NCBI RefSeq assembly: GCF_004348425.1
Contig: NZ_SMKK01000016.1
Coordinates: 1 to 64,000 of the forward strand
Reading direction: 5' to 3'
Length of the DNA stretch: 64,000 bases
Source: Actinomadura sp. 7K507
GTDB lineage: Bacteria > Actinomycetota > Actinomycetes > Streptosporangiales > Streptosporangiaceae
This document shows positions 47,668 through 56,118 of the stretch, piece by piece. Within the stretch, counting starts at the first letter, position 1. Each line of letters begins with the position of its first letter. The notes beneath the pieces were generated by a model. That model saw only the letters and a program-made list of their open reading frames with translations, did no database searches and had not been told where the DNA came from. A program made the position numbers and the translations under genes.

Positions 47668-48861
47668 GTGACAGAACCAGCTCAGCGCCGGGGCGCCCCC
47701 GTCGTCGGGATGGCGGGCGGGGGACAGCTGGCCCGCATGACGCAGCAGGCCGCGATCGCGCTCGGCGTGTCGCTCCGCGTGCTCGCCGGCGCGCCGGACG
47801 AATCGGCGGCCAAGGTCGTCTCCGACGTCCGGGTGGGCGACGACCGGTCCCGCGGCGATCTCGTGGCGTTCGCCAAGGGCTGTGACGTGGTGACGTTCGA
47901 CCACGAGCACGTCCCCGGGCCGCACATCGAGGAGCTTGAGGCTTCGGGCGTGCCGTGCCGTCCCGGTTCGGCCGCGCTGGCGCACGCGCAGGACAAGCTC
48001 GTCATGCGCGACCGGCTCAGCGCGCTGGACGTCCCGTGCCCGGCCTACTCGCACGTGCCGCCGTCGGCGCCGCTGGCGTTCGTGGAGGCGTTCGCCCGGG
48101 AACACGGCTGGCCGGTGGTCCTCAAGGCGACCCGCGGCGGCTACGACGGCAAGGGCGTCTGGATCGTCGAGAACCTCGACCGCGAGGCCTACGCGCTCGT
48201 CCAGCGGCTGCTGTCGGAGGGCGTCGACCTGATGGCCGAGCGGCACGTCCCGTTCAGGCGGGAGCTGGCGGCGCTCGTCGCGCGCTCCCCGTACGGGCAG
48301 GGGGCCGCGTACCCGATCGTGGAGACCGTCCAGGAGGGCGGCATCTGCACGGAGGTGATCTCACCGGCGCCCGGCCTGCCGGGGGACGTGGCCGCCGAGG
48401 CGCAGCGCCTCGCCCTGACCATCGCGGACGAGCTCGGCGTCGTGGGCCTCCTCGCGGTCGAGCTGTTCGAGACCGGCGAGGGCCTCCTGGTGAACGAGCT
48501 GGCCATGCGCCCGCACAACTCCGGGCACTGGACGATCGAGGGCGCCCGGACGTCGCAGTTCGAGCAGCACCTGCGCGCCGTCCTCGACCTGCCCCTCGGC
48601 TCCACCGAGCCCACCGCCCCGTGCACGGTCATGGCCAACGTGCTCGGCGGCGACGACCCGGACGTCTACTCCCGCTACTTCCACGTGATGGCCCATGACC
48701 CCGGCGTCAAGGTGCACATGTACGGCAAGGAATCGCGTCCGGGCCGCAAGATCGGCCATGTGACCGCGCTCGGCGACGACGTCGCGGAGACCCGCGAACG
48801 CGCCCGCCACGCCGCCGACTACCTGCGGTGGGGAACCGAGATGAAGGAGAACAAAGCATGA
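47668..48861 (+). CDS. purK: N5-carboxyaminoimidazole ribonucleotide synthase PurK
   Basis: 397 residues from GTG 47668. ATP-grasp enzyme that carboxylates AIR with bicarbonate in purine synthesis. Features: [13 protein letters not shown] at the N-terminus, FDHEHVP, the ATP-grasp loop [16 protein letters not shown] (about 150-165), and the metal/substrate region [32 protein letters not shown]. It is the partner of PurE, which follows through a small relay ORF. It is divergent from gtrA. Confidence 0.96.
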   Translation: MTEPAQRRGAPVVGMAGGGQLARMTQQAAIALGVSLRVLAGAPDESAAKVVSDVRVGDDRSRGDLVAFAKGCDVVTFDHEHVPGPHIEELEASGVPCRPGSAALAHAQDKLVMRDRLSALDVPCPAYSHVPPSAPLAFVEAFAREHGWPVVLKATRGGYDGKGVWIVENLDREAYALVQRLLSEGVDLMAERHVPFRRELAALVARSPYGQGAAYPIVETVQEGGICTEVISPAPGLPGDVAAEAQRLALTIADELGVVGLLAVELFETGEGLLVNELAMRPHNSGHWTIEGARTSQFEQHLRAVLDLPLGSTEPTAPCTVMANVLGGDDPDVYSRYFHVMAHDPGVKVHMYGKESRPGRKIGHVTALGDDVAETRERARHAADYLRWGTEMKENKA

Positions 48862-48914
48862 GCGAAGCGAACCGGGGGGTGTGGGGGGTCGTCCCCCCAC
48901 GGAGGCGCGCATGA
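48858..48914 (+). CDS. Minicistron between purK and purE (18 aa)
   Basis: ATG 48858 overlaps the purK TGA and the mini-ORF TGA overlaps the purE ATG (48911). It encodes [18 protein letters not shown], whose first residues MSE repeat those of PurE (MSEPVVGVV). The second half runs through the G/C hairpin. It is probably a coupling relay rather than a functional peptide. Confidence 0.35.
   Translation: MSEANRGVWGVVPPRRRA
48881..48900 (+). promoter_or_regulatory. Strong G/C hairpin just before the purE ribosome binding site
   Basis: GTGGGGGG-TCGT-CCCCCCAC forms a perfect 8-bp stem with a 4-base loop, followed immediately by GGAGG (48901-48905) and the purE ATG six bases later. It lies within the relay ORF. 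It could limit read-through or set purE translation relative to purK. Confidence 0.6.
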
Positions 48915-49405
48915 GCGAGCCGGTGGTCGGCGTGGTGATGGGCAGCGACTCGGACTGGCCGGTGATGGAGGGCGCAGCGCAGGCGCTCGCCGAGTTCGGC
49001 GTCCCCCACGAGGCCGACGTCGTCTCCGCGCACCGGATGCCGCACGACATGATCGCCTACGGCGAGGACGCGGCGGCCCGCGGGCTCCGCGTGATCATCG
49101 CGGGTGCGGGCGGGGCCGCGCACCTGCCCGGCATGCTGGCCTCGGTGACGCCGCTGCCGGTGATCGGCGTGCCCGTCCCGCTGAAGTACCTGGACGGGAT
49201 GGACTCGCTGCTGTCGATCGTGCAGATGCCCGCCGGGGTCCCCGTCGCCACGGTCGCGGTCGGGGCCGCCCGCAACGCCGGGCTGCTGGCCGTCCGCATC
49301 CTGGCCGCGTCCGACGACGACCTGCGGGCCAAGATGAAGGTCTTCCAGCAGGACCTCTACGGCCAGGCCAAGGCCAAGGGCGCGCGGCTCCGGGAGCGCC
49401 GCTGA
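48911..49405 (+). CDS. purE: N5-carboxyaminoimidazole ribonucleotide mutase PurE
   Basis: 164 residues from ATG 48911 with GGAGG upstream. It rearranges N5-CAIR to CAIR in purine synthesis. Class I PurE motifs: [11 protein letters not shown] (substrate loop), [11 protein letters not shown] with the catalytic His, [15 protein letters not shown] and [23 protein letters not shown]. The length is typical. It ends the purK-purE operon. Confidence 0.96.
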   Translation: MSEPVVGVVMGSDSDWPVMEGAAQALAEFGVPHEADVVSAHRMPHDMIAYGEDAAARGLRVIIAGAGGAAHLPGMLASVTPLPVIGVPVPLKYLDGMDSLLSIVQMPAGVPVATVAVGAARNAGLLAVRILAASDDDLRAKMKVFQQDLYGQAKAKGARLRERR

Positions 49406-49458
49406 CGGCCCCTCAGCGGCGCAGGGCCCGCCGTCCTCCAGCCCCCACCCGCCACCAT

Positions 49459-49884
49459 TCAAGGGACGAGCTTCGCTCGGCATTCGACCGCCGGGCAGCG
49501 GTCCATGACGACGTCGAGCCCGGCGTCCCGTGCGCGCCCGGCCGCCGCCTCGTCGATCACCTGGAGCGGCAGCCAGACCGCCTTCGCGCCCGCCGCGATC
49601 GCCTCGTCCACCACCTGCCCCGCGTGCTCGGCGCGCCGGTAGACGCCCACGACGTCCACGGCGGAGGCGTCCGGCACGTCGGCCAGTGACGCGTACGCCT
49701 TCTCGCCGAGGACCTCCCGCGCCGCCGGATGGACGGGGACGATCCGCTTACCGCGCTCCTGCATCAGCCTCGCCTGGCTGTAGACCTCGCGGTCGGGGTT
49801 GTCGCCGAGCCCGACGAACACCCACGTCCTGGACTCGTTCAGCAGCCGGCGGATCACGCCCTGATCGGCGAACACATCAGACAT
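49459..49884 (-). CDS. CoA-binding (YccU-like) protein
   Basis: 141 residues from ATG 49884 (MSDVFADQGVIRRLL). Rossmann-type CoA-binding domain: TWVFVGLGDNPDREVYSQARLMQERGKRIVPVHPAA and AVDVVGVYRRAEHAGQVVDEAIAAGAKAVWLPLQVIDEAAAGRARDAGLDVVMDRCPAVE. Members resemble the N-terminal domain of succinyl-CoA synthetase alpha; function is unknown. It lies downstream of ugd in the same direction, separated by a 25-base duplication. Confidence 0.9.
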   Translation of the reverse strand: MSDVFADQGVIRRLLNESRTWVFVGLGDNPDREVYSQARLMQERGKRIVPVHPAAREVLGEKAYASLADVPDASAVDVVGVYRRAEHAGQVVDEAIAAGAKAVWLPLQVIDEAAAGRARDAGLDVVMDRCPAVECRAKLVP

Positions 49885-49915
49885 GTCAACGACAACAGCG
49901 CGCGTAGCCCCTTTA

Positions 49916-49965
49916 GTTCCCCGTTCAGGGGCGTCCGAGGGTTCCCCGTTCAGGGGCGTCCGAGG
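49916..49965. repeat. 25-bp perfect tandem duplication at the ugd 3' end
   Basis: The 25-base unit at 49916-49940 recurs exactly at 49941-49965. The second copy contains the last codons and the stop (49950-49952) of ugd, so the duplication added an extra copy of the gene end downstream of the stop. Confidence 0.95.
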
Positions 49966-51284
49966 GCCCGGTAGGTCCAGCCGGCCGCCCGCCACTGCTC
50001 CGGGTCCAGGGCGTTGCGCCCGTCCACGATGTTGGGTTCGGCGACGGCCTCGGCGAGCGCGAGCGGGTCCATGTCCCGGAACTCCGCCCACTCGGTCAGC
50101 AGCAGCACGACGTGGGCGCCGCGCGCGGCCGACATCGCCGACTCGCCGTACTCCAGGGAAGGCTGGGCGCGGCGGGCGTTGCGCATGGCCTGCGGGTCGT
50201 ACACCGTCACCGCGGCGCCCTGCGCGCGGATGGACGCGGCCACGTCCAGCGCGGGGGAGTCGCGGACGTCGTCGGAGTTCGGCTTGAACGCCGCGCCGAG
50301 CACCCCGACCGTGCGCCCGGCGAACGAGCCGCCGAGCATCTGCCTGGCGAGGTCGACCATCCGGATCCGCCGCCGGATGTTGATCTCGTCGACCTCGCGC
50401 AGGAACGTCAGCGCCTGGTCGGCGCCCAGCTCCCCGGCGCGGGCCATGAACGCGCGGATGTCCTTCGGGAGGCAGCCGCCGCCGAAGCCGAGGCCCGGAC
50501 CGAGGAACTTGCCGCCGATCCGGTCGTCGTAGGACAGCGCCTCCGAGAGCTTGGTCACGTCGGCGTGCGCCGCCTCGCAGACCTCCGCCATCGCGTTGAT
50601 GAAGGAGATCTTGGTGGCGAGGAACGCGTTCGCCGACACCTTGACCAGCTCGGCGGTCGCGTAGTCGCTGGTGATGAACGGGGTGCCGTCCGCGATCATC
50701 GTCCGGTAGATCTCCCGCAGCACCTTCTCCGCGTGCCCGGCCGCGCCCTGGTCGGCGGGCAGCCCGGCCACGATCCGGTCGGGGTGCAGGGTGTCCTGGA
50801 CGGCGAAGCCCTCGCGCAGGAACTCGGGGTTCCACGCCAGCAGCGCGTCGCCGCCCACAGGCGCCAGCCGCGCCATCGTCTCGGCCAGCCGTGCGGCCGT
50901 CCCGACCGGCACGGTGGACTTGCCGACGACCAGGCACGGCCGGTGCAGCAGCGGCGCCAGCGTGGCGATCGCGTCGTCCACGTAGGTGAGGTCGGCGGCG
51001 TACTCCCCGGACTTCTGCGGGGTGCCGACGCACAGGAAGTGCACCTCGCCGAACTCAGCGGCCTCCTTGTAGGACGAGGTGAACCGCAGCCGCCCGCTCT
51101 CCAGCCCGCGGCGCAGCACCGTCTCCAGGCCCGGCTCGAAGAACGGCAGGTCACCGGCGGAGAGCCGGGCGATCCGCTCCTCGTCGACGTCGAGACCGAG
51201 CACCTCGAAGCCGAGATCGGCCATGCAGGCCGCGTGGGTCGCGCCGAGATAACCCGTTCCGATGACCGTCAGCCGGTTGGACAA
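49950..51284 (-). CDS. ugd: UDP-glucose 6-dehydrogenase
   Basis: 444 residues from TTG 51284 (LSNRLTVIGTGYLG), chosen because GGAG lies at good spacing and the Rossmann motif then sits at the N-terminus; a longer ATG reading from 51338 adds 18 residues encoded by repeats. NAD motif GTGYLGATHA, FLCVGTP, STVPVGTA, the hinge NPEFLREG, and the catalytic Cys in GFGGGCLPKD. It oxidises UDP-glucose to UDP-glucuronate for wall or capsule polysaccharide. Confidence 0.95.
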   Translation of the reverse strand: MSNRLTVIGTGYLGATHAACMADLGFEVLGLDVDEERIARLSAGDLPFFEPGLETVLRRGLESGRLRFTSSYKEAAEFGEVHFLCVGTPQKSGEYAADLTYVDDAIATLAPLLHRPCLVVGKSTVPVGTAARLAETMARLAPVGGDALLAWNPEFLREGFAVQDTLHPDRIVAGLPADQGAAGHAEKVLREIYRTMIADGTPFITSDYATAELVKVSANAFLATKISFINAMAEVCEAAHADVTKLSEALSYDDRIGGKFLGPGLGFGGGCLPKDIRAFMARAGELGADQALTFLREVDEINIRRRIRMVDLARQMLGGSFAGRTVGVLGAAFKPNSDDVRDSPALDVAASIRAQGAAVTVYDPQAMRNARRAQPSLEYGESAMSAARGAHVVLLLTEWAEFRDMDPLALAEAVAEPNIVDGRNALDPEQWRAAGWTYRALGRP

Positions 51285-51321
51285 GGCCCGCTCCTCTCTC
51301 GCCGACTCGCGGCCCCTTTCC

Positions 51322-51368
51322 CAAGGTGCCCGCTTCACAAGGTGCCCGCTTCTCCAAGGTGCCCGCTA
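51322..51368. repeat. 16-bp tandem repeat, three copies, in front of ugd
   Basis: Units CAAGGTGCCCGCTTC(A/T) begin at 51322, 51338 and 51355 (one extra base before the third). They lie directly upstream of the ugd start on the minus strand, in the expected leader or promoter-proximal region. Confidence 0.85.
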
Positions 51369-51414
51369 CGGGCCGCTCCGTACGCCGCCCGACTGTACTG
51401 GCCGGTAGCGTCTG

Positions 51415-51435
51415 GGGCACGTGGTGCACGTGCCC
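51415..51435. promoter_or_regulatory. 21-bp palindrome upstream of ugd, possible operator
   Basis: Arms GGGCACGTG (51415-51423) and CACGTGCCC (51427-51435) are perfectly complementary around GTG. It lies about 130 bases upstream of the ugd start in a 269-base gap. Each arm contains CACGTG. It may be a dimer operator or a terminator hairpin for the secreted-protein gene on its right. Confidence 0.45.
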
Positions 51436-51553
51436 GAATCGTACGGGGAGGCGGGTGCGGATGGGCCGCCGACGGTGATCGTGGTCGAGGAAGAGCCCTT
51501 CCCGTGACCCGGCCCGGGGACGGGCGGTGCCGCCCGTCCCCGGTGGGCCCGGA

Positions 51554-52057
51554 TCAGACGTGGGAGAGTTCGAGCATCAGCTTGCCGTCCTCGCCCCGGT
51601 GCGGGCGGAGCGTGAGGCCGTTGAAGTTCGCGGTCGTGCCGGGGCCTTGCGCCTCCATGCTGGTGACGGCTCGCGAGTGCTTGTTGCGGACGGTGAAGGT
51701 CACGCGGGTGCCCTTGACCTCGACCTTGATCGATTCCGCCCCGAGCCCGTCGTCGAGCTTGATCTCCTGGCCGTCCTTGATCTCGATCTCGCAGTCGGCG
51801 TCGCGGCAGTCCTCCAGCGCGGCGTCCTCCTTCCCGGCGTCCTCCTTCTCGGGCGATTCCGTGCTGGACGGGGACGCCGACGGTGAGGCGTCCGGAGCCG
51901 GTGCCGCCGGTGCGGGTGCGGCCGGGGCAGGGGCGGGCGCGCCGGCGGACGGCTCCGGCGGTGGTGCGGCGGGCGACGCGTTCGCGGCGGTGATGCCGCC
52001 GGCGAGGGCCAGCGCGGCGGCGGCCGTGGTGAGCAGGGCGAGGATCCTTGTCGACAT
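51554..52057 (-). CDS. Secreted Ala/Pro-rich protein, unrecognised
   Basis: 167 residues from ATG 52057 with AGGAG upstream. Sec signal peptide (MSTRILALLTTAAAALALAGGITAANA/S), then a Pro/Ala/Ser-rich spacer (about 30-75), then an acidic domain of about 90 residues with one Cys pair (EDCRDADCEIEI) and LNGLTLRPHRGEDG-type beta strands near the end. No family is recognised. It probably lies outside the membrane, perhaps wall-associated. Confidence 0.75.
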   Translation of the reverse strand: MSTRILALLTTAAAALALAGGITAANASPAAPPPEPSAGAPAPAPAAPAPAAPAPDASPSASPSSTESPEKEDAGKEDAALEDCRDADCEIEIKDGQEIKLDDGLGAESIKVEVKGTRVTFTVRNKHSRAVTSMEAQGPGTTANFNGLTLRPHRGEDGKLMLELSHV

Positions 52058-52131
52058 CCTGTGAACTCCTGACGAGTGACTACTCTCGGTCACTTCGTTG
52101 TTACCCACAGCATTCGATCAAGAACGTGGTG

Positions 52132-52938
52132 TCACGCGGAAGGGCGCTCGTCCACCAGGAGGGTCTGCCATGCCCGGCCGAACGTGCCGGACGTGTCGGC
52201 GAGCGTCGCCTCGCACAGGGCGCTGCCGCCAGGGCTCGCGTCCAGCGACGCGGCCAGGCACAACCATTCGCCGGCCGGGTCGCGGTGCAGTGCGACGGTC
52301 ACGTCCGTGTTGATGATCAGCCATTTGGACAGGTCGAGCTGGCTTCCGATGCCGGAGGCGCTGTCGGCCAGCGTCAGGGCGCGCACCAGCGGTGTGGGGG
52401 ATTCGCCGGGGATCAGCGGGATCCTGGGCCGCGCCCAGGCCGTCCCGGGGCCCGGCTCACCGAAGGTGCCGTGGACGATGCGCCACTCCATCGCGGAGAG
52501 GTAGCCGCCGGTGTGGACGCCCGGCCACTCCGGGAACGGGGCGGTCGTGGCGGGGAGGGGCGGTGGAGCCGGCGCGTGGACGACGGGCTCCAGGTGGGAC
52601 GGGGCCTCCATGATCCGCCATGCGGTGGCGCGGACGATCGTGCGGCCCTCGTGGGTCATCTCCGCTTCGAGGAGCGTGATCCGCTTGCCGGGGCGGACGA
52701 CGCGGACGGCGATGTCCAGCACCCCCACCGGGACGGGGCCGAGGAGTTCGACCGTGACCCGCGCGATCCGTGTCCCGGGGACGGGCTCGTGCCGTTCGAA
52801 GGCCCGCCCGATCAGGCCCGAGACGGGACCGCCGTGCTGGAAGCCGGGCGCCCAGGGCCCGGCGGTGGCGGGGGTGCTGGCGAAGCGTCCGCCGCCGAGC
52901 GGCTCGTAGAACGCCTCGGCGGGCGCGTCCTCGGTCAT
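52132..52938 (-). CDS. Thioesterase-superfamily (double hotdog) protein
   Basis: 268 residues. N-terminal hotdog (about 15-110: FASTPATAGPWAPGFQHGGPVSGLIGRAFER, then RITLLEAEMTHEGRTIVRATAW) and a second hotdog (about 150-265: RALTLADSASGIGSQLDLSKWLIINTDVTVALHRDPAGEWLCLAAS). This is the layout of acyl-CoA thioesterase II-like proteins, which hydrolyse acyl-CoA. The second domain keeps the Asp in LADSASG. A palindrome 20 bases before the start suggests TetR-type control. Confidence 0.85.
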   Translation of the reverse strand: MTEDAPAEAFYEPLGGGRFASTPATAGPWAPGFQHGGPVSGLIGRAFERHEPVPGTRIARVTVELLGPVPVGVLDIAVRVVRPGKRITLLEAEMTHEGRTIVRATAWRIMEAPSHLEPVVHAPAPPPLPATTAPFPEWPGVHTGGYLSAMEWRIVHGTFGEPGPGTAWARPRIPLIPGESPTPLVRALTLADSASGIGSQLDLSKWLIINTDVTVALHRDPAGEWLCLAASLDASPGGSALCEATLADTSGTFGRAWQTLLVDERPSA

Positions 52939-52957
52939 GCGGCTCTCCCCCTCGTTT

Positions 52958-52974
52958 CTAGAACATTATTCTAG
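52958..52974. promoter_or_regulatory. Perfect inverted repeat upstream of the thioesterase gene, probable operator
   Basis: CTAGAACATTATTCTAG consists of 6-base arms around five bases, is strikingly AT-rich for this genome, and lies 20 bases before the thioesterase ATG. AT-rich repeats of this kind are typical TetR-family operators on lipid genes. It is one base longer than the KstR pattern, so KstR is not assumed. Confidence 0.6.
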
Positions 52975-53028
52975 CCGCGAAGTCAACCACGGGAAGGGCG
53001 ACCACGGGAAGCCGACCAGGGGACTTCC

Positions 53029-54693
53029 TCAACCGCAGAGCTTCTGGGTGGCGCTGTCGGTCTCCAGGCCGGCGGACGGCGACGCGCTCGGCGAGGGGCT
53101 CGCGACCTTGACCTTCTTCACGCCGTCCCAGTTCGCGCCGACCATGACCTGCACGCCCGTCCCGAGGGAGCCGACCTTCTTCAGCTTGGCGCCCGGGATC
53201 GCGGCGGCCAGGGTCTTGGCGGAGTCCTCGCGGTCGGGTCCGTACTGGACCTGCGTCTTCTGGAGGCCGCGGCGCGCCACGCCCGGCGGAACGGTGACGT
53301 CGAAGCCGACGTCCTCCAGCTGCCCGCCCGCCTTCGTCGCGAGGCCCGGCGTGCCGATCGCGTTCAGGACGCGGACGGAGATGTCCTCCGGCGGCACCGT
53401 CAGCTCGTTCTCGGGCTTCTGGGTCGGCGTCGCGCTCGGCGTCTTGGCCGGCTCGGCCAGCGGCTCGTCCCGCCGGATCTTGGTGAACAGGTCCTGCGCC
53501 TTGCCCCGGTCCCACTGGACGGTCGACTGCGGCGCCGCGGCGTTCCACAGGACGGACTGGTGGTCGGGGTTGGCCAGGGGGATCTTCGCGAACGTCAGGT
53601 CGTCGGTCGACAGGTCCTTCATCTGGTCGGCGAGATCCGGCAGGTCGTCGGCGAGCTCGTCGTCGACGCGCACCGACTTCAGTGCCGCGTTCAGGAACTT
53701 CGTCGACTTGACCGGGTCGCCGAGCGTCTTGGTCGACAGCGCCTGCTTCAGCATCGCCGACATGAACTGCTGCTGCCGGTCGATGCGCCCGAGGTCGCTG
53801 CCGCCCGTCAGCGTGTAGCGGGCGCGGGCGAACGCCAGTGCCTTCATCCCGTCCACATGCGACGTGCCCGCGGGGAGCTTCAGCCCGCTCTTGACGTCGT
53901 TGACCGGCTCCTCGGTGCACACGTCCACGCCGCCGAGCGCGTCCACCATGTGCACGAACCCGTAGAAGTTCACCTCGACGTAGTGGTCGATCGACACGCC
54001 CGTCGCCTTCTTGACGGTGCTGACCGCGAGGTCGGGCCCGCCGAACTGGTACGCCCAGGTCAGCTTTCCCGGACGGGACGGGACGTTGGCCCCCTTCGCG
54101 CCCTCCGAGCCGTTCGACTCGTGCGACGGGATCGTGACGAGGGAGTCGCGGGGCAGGTTCACGATCGACACGCGCTCACGGTCGCGGGACACGTGCAGCA
54201 GCAGCATGGTGTCGGACCGCTCGCCCTCGTGGTGCCCGAGCTTGGCCGCCTTCTGCTGCGCCTTCGTCAGCCCGTCGCGGCGGTCGACGCCCGCGACCAG
54301 GATCGTCATCTCGCCCTTCGAGGGGCCGTCGCCGAGGCCGCCGACCGACACCTTGTCGATCATGCCGGTCACGTAGTTCTGGAACGCCCACGCGCCGCCG
54401 GAGGTGAGCAGCACGAACGCCGACATCGTCGCGGTCAGCGTCAGGAACCGCTTCTGCCGCCGCGCGCTCACCGCCGCCCGCGGGCTGAGCCCCCGGCCGG
54501 GGCGGCGCGGGCCGCGCGGGCCCTCCACCGGCACCCGCGGCGCGGGCATCCCGTCGATGGTCACGCCCTCGATGTCGCCGTCGCCGCCGTCGCCGACCGC
54601 GTGGGAGCCCGGCCGGGGCCGGAAGTAGCGCTCCAGCGGATCGTCCCCCGGTGAGCCGGCGTCACCGCGACCTGAGTCGTGCCCGTCTGCCAT
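53029..54693 (-). CDS. LytR-CpsA-Psr (LCP) family protein with LytR_C domain
   Basis: 554 residues from ATG 54693. A long cytoplasmic N-terminus (about 1-85, Pro/Arg-rich), one membrane helix (about 88-108), then the LCP domain (about 125-330): TILVAGVDRRDG, ERSDTMLLLHV, VNLPRDSLV, GPDLAVSTVKKATGVSIDHYVEVNFYGFVHMVDALGGVDV and FARARYTLTGGSDLGRIDRQQQF, which carry the conserved Asp and Arg residues. A LytR_C domain follows (about 440-535). LCP enzymes attach phosphodiester-linked glycopolymers to peptidoglycan. It is divergent from a GT2 gene. Confidence 0.94.
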   Translation of the reverse strand: MADGHDSGRGDAGSPGDDPLERYFRPRPGSHAVGDGGDGDIEGVTIDGMPAPRVPVEGPRGPRRPGRGLSPRAAVSARRQKRFLTLTATMSAFVLLTSGGAWAFQNYVTGMIDKVSVGGLGDGPSKGEMTILVAGVDRRDGLTKAQQKAAKLGHHEGERSDTMLLLHVSRDRERVSIVNLPRDSLVTIPSHESNGSEGAKGANVPSRPGKLTWAYQFGGPDLAVSTVKKATGVSIDHYVEVNFYGFVHMVDALGGVDVCTEEPVNDVKSGLKLPAGTSHVDGMKALAFARARYTLTGGSDLGRIDRQQQFMSAMLKQALSTKTLGDPVKSTKFLNAALKSVRVDDELADDLPDLADQMKDLSTDDLTFAKIPLANPDHQSVLWNAAAPQSTVQWDRGKAQDLFTKIRRDEPLAEPAKTPSATPTQKPENELTVPPEDISVRVLNAIGTPGLATKAGGQLEDVGFDVTVPPGVARRGLQKTQVQYGPDREDSAKTLAAAIPGAKLKKVGSLGTGVQVMVGANWDGVKKVKVASPSPSASPSAGLETDSATQKLCG

Positions 54694-54931
54694 TCCGGCC
54701 GCCGCCTCCCGAAGACCTCGTTCTGACGCGAGTCCACACCACTCTAAAGTGGGGAAGACCCGTCCGTCGGCTACCTGGACCTCGTGTCCTTGGAGTAACG
54801 TGGCGCCGGTCTCGACCACACCCCGGCGGCCCGCACGCGAACTGGGTGGCATGGGCTGCGTCAGACGAGCGAGCAAGAGAGGAATGGGGCGCTCACTCCG
54901 GTCTCCGGCCCGGGGGCGCCCACGAGCCCAC

Positions 54932-56014
54932 ATGAATCCGTCTCCCCATGTCCAGCGCGCCATGAACCAGGAAACCCAGTACGCCGTGAAGCCCCGCTCC
55001 GACTCCGGTGAACGCACCTGGCCCGCCGTCTCGGTGGTGATGCCGGTCCTCAACGAACAGCGCCATCTGACCGAGGCCGTGCGCGGCATCCTGACCCAGG
55101 ACTATCCGGGCGAACTCGAACTCGTGCTCGCCGTCGGTCCGTGCCGTGACCGCACCGAGGAGATCGCCCAGCGGCTCACCACCGAGGACCCGCGCGTCCT
55201 GGTGGTCGCCAACCCCACGGGACGCACCCCGCAGGGCCTCAACATCGCGATCAAGGCGTCGCAGTACTCGATCATTGTCCGGGTGGACGGGCACTCGCTG
55301 CTGCCGGCGGACTACGTCCGCGCCGCCGTCGAGACGATGGAGGAGACCGGCGCCGACAACGTCGGCGGGATCATGGCGGCCGAGGGCGTCACCCCGTTCG
55401 AGAAGGCCGTGGCGCGGGCGATGACGTCCAAGCTCGGCGTCGGCAACGCCCGCTTCCACACCGGCGGCCAGGCGGGCGAGGTCGAGACCGTCTACCTCGG
55501 GACGTTCCGGCGCAGCGCGCTCGACCGCGTCGGCGGCTACGACGAGACGTTCGTCCGCGCGCAGGACTGGGAGATGAACCACCGCATCCGCGAGACCGGC
55601 GGCCGGGTCTTCTTCACCCCGCGGATGCGGGTCACCTACCGCCCGCGCCCCAACCTGCGCGCCCTCGCCAAGCAGTACTTCCACACCGGCCGCTGGCGGC
55701 GCGTCGTCGGCCGCGAGCACCAGGGCACCCTGAACCTGCGCTATCTCGCGCCGCCGATCGCCGTCGTCGCGATCACCGCGGGTACGGTCGCGGGGCTGTT
55801 CGGGTTCTGGCCCGGCTGGCTGCTGCCCGGCGGCTACGCGGCCGCGATGGTCGCGGGCGCGGCGGTGGAGGGACGCGGGCTGCCCCTGTCCGCCTGGGCG
55901 CGGCTCCCGCTCGTGTTCGCCACCATGCACCTGACCTGGGGCGTCGGTTTCCTCACCAGCCCCCCGCGGCTCGGCCAGCCCACTCCGGTCAAACCCGGAG
56001 AATCCGTCCACTAA
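54932..56014 (+). CDS. Family 2 glycosyltransferase with C-terminal membrane helices
   Basis: 360 residues from ATG 54932 (ATG 54962 possible). GT-A fold: VSVVMPVLNEQRHLTEAVRGIL, RVDGHSLLPADY (DxD-like Asp-Gly-His), TGGQAGEVETVYLGTFRRSALDRVGGYDETFVRAQDWEMNHRI with the ED/QDW acceptor motif. Two or three membrane helices at about 265-330 anchor it. It resembles SuccA/ExoA-type succinoglycan transferases. A role in envelope polysaccharide with the neighbouring ugd and LCP genes is likely. Confidence 0.92.
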   Translation: MNPSPHVQRAMNQETQYAVKPRSDSGERTWPAVSVVMPVLNEQRHLTEAVRGILTQDYPGELELVLAVGPCRDRTEEIAQRLTTEDPRVLVVANPTGRTPQGLNIAIKASQYSIIVRVDGHSLLPADYVRAAVETMEETGADNVGGIMAAEGVTPFEKAVARAMTSKLGVGNARFHTGGQAGEVETVYLGTFRRSALDRVGGYDETFVRAQDWEMNHRIRETGGRVFFTPRMRVTYRPRPNLRALAKQYFHTGRWRRVVGREHQGTLNLRYLAPPIAVVAITAGTVAGLFGFWPGWLLPGGYAAAMVAGAAVEGRGLPLSAWARLPLVFATMHLTWGVGFLTSPPRLGQPTPVKPGESVH

Positions 56015-56118
56015 CGGGCGGAACGGGGAAACGACCTGCGAACCCCTGACGCCGGATGATGTGTCAGGGTTGGGGCGGGCGCATTCCGAGCCGCCCTAGC
56101 CCGGGTTTGGAGGTGGCC

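Noticed and set aside
51421-51507. 28-codon GTG-started ORF in the ugd upstream gap (plus strand)
   Set aside because: Begins inside the palindrome, has no Shine-Dalgarno sequence and no recognisable product.
52958-52974. KstR (cholesterol regulator) operator
   Set aside because: Spacing is one base longer than the KstR pattern and no sterol genes are present; left as a general TetR-type site.
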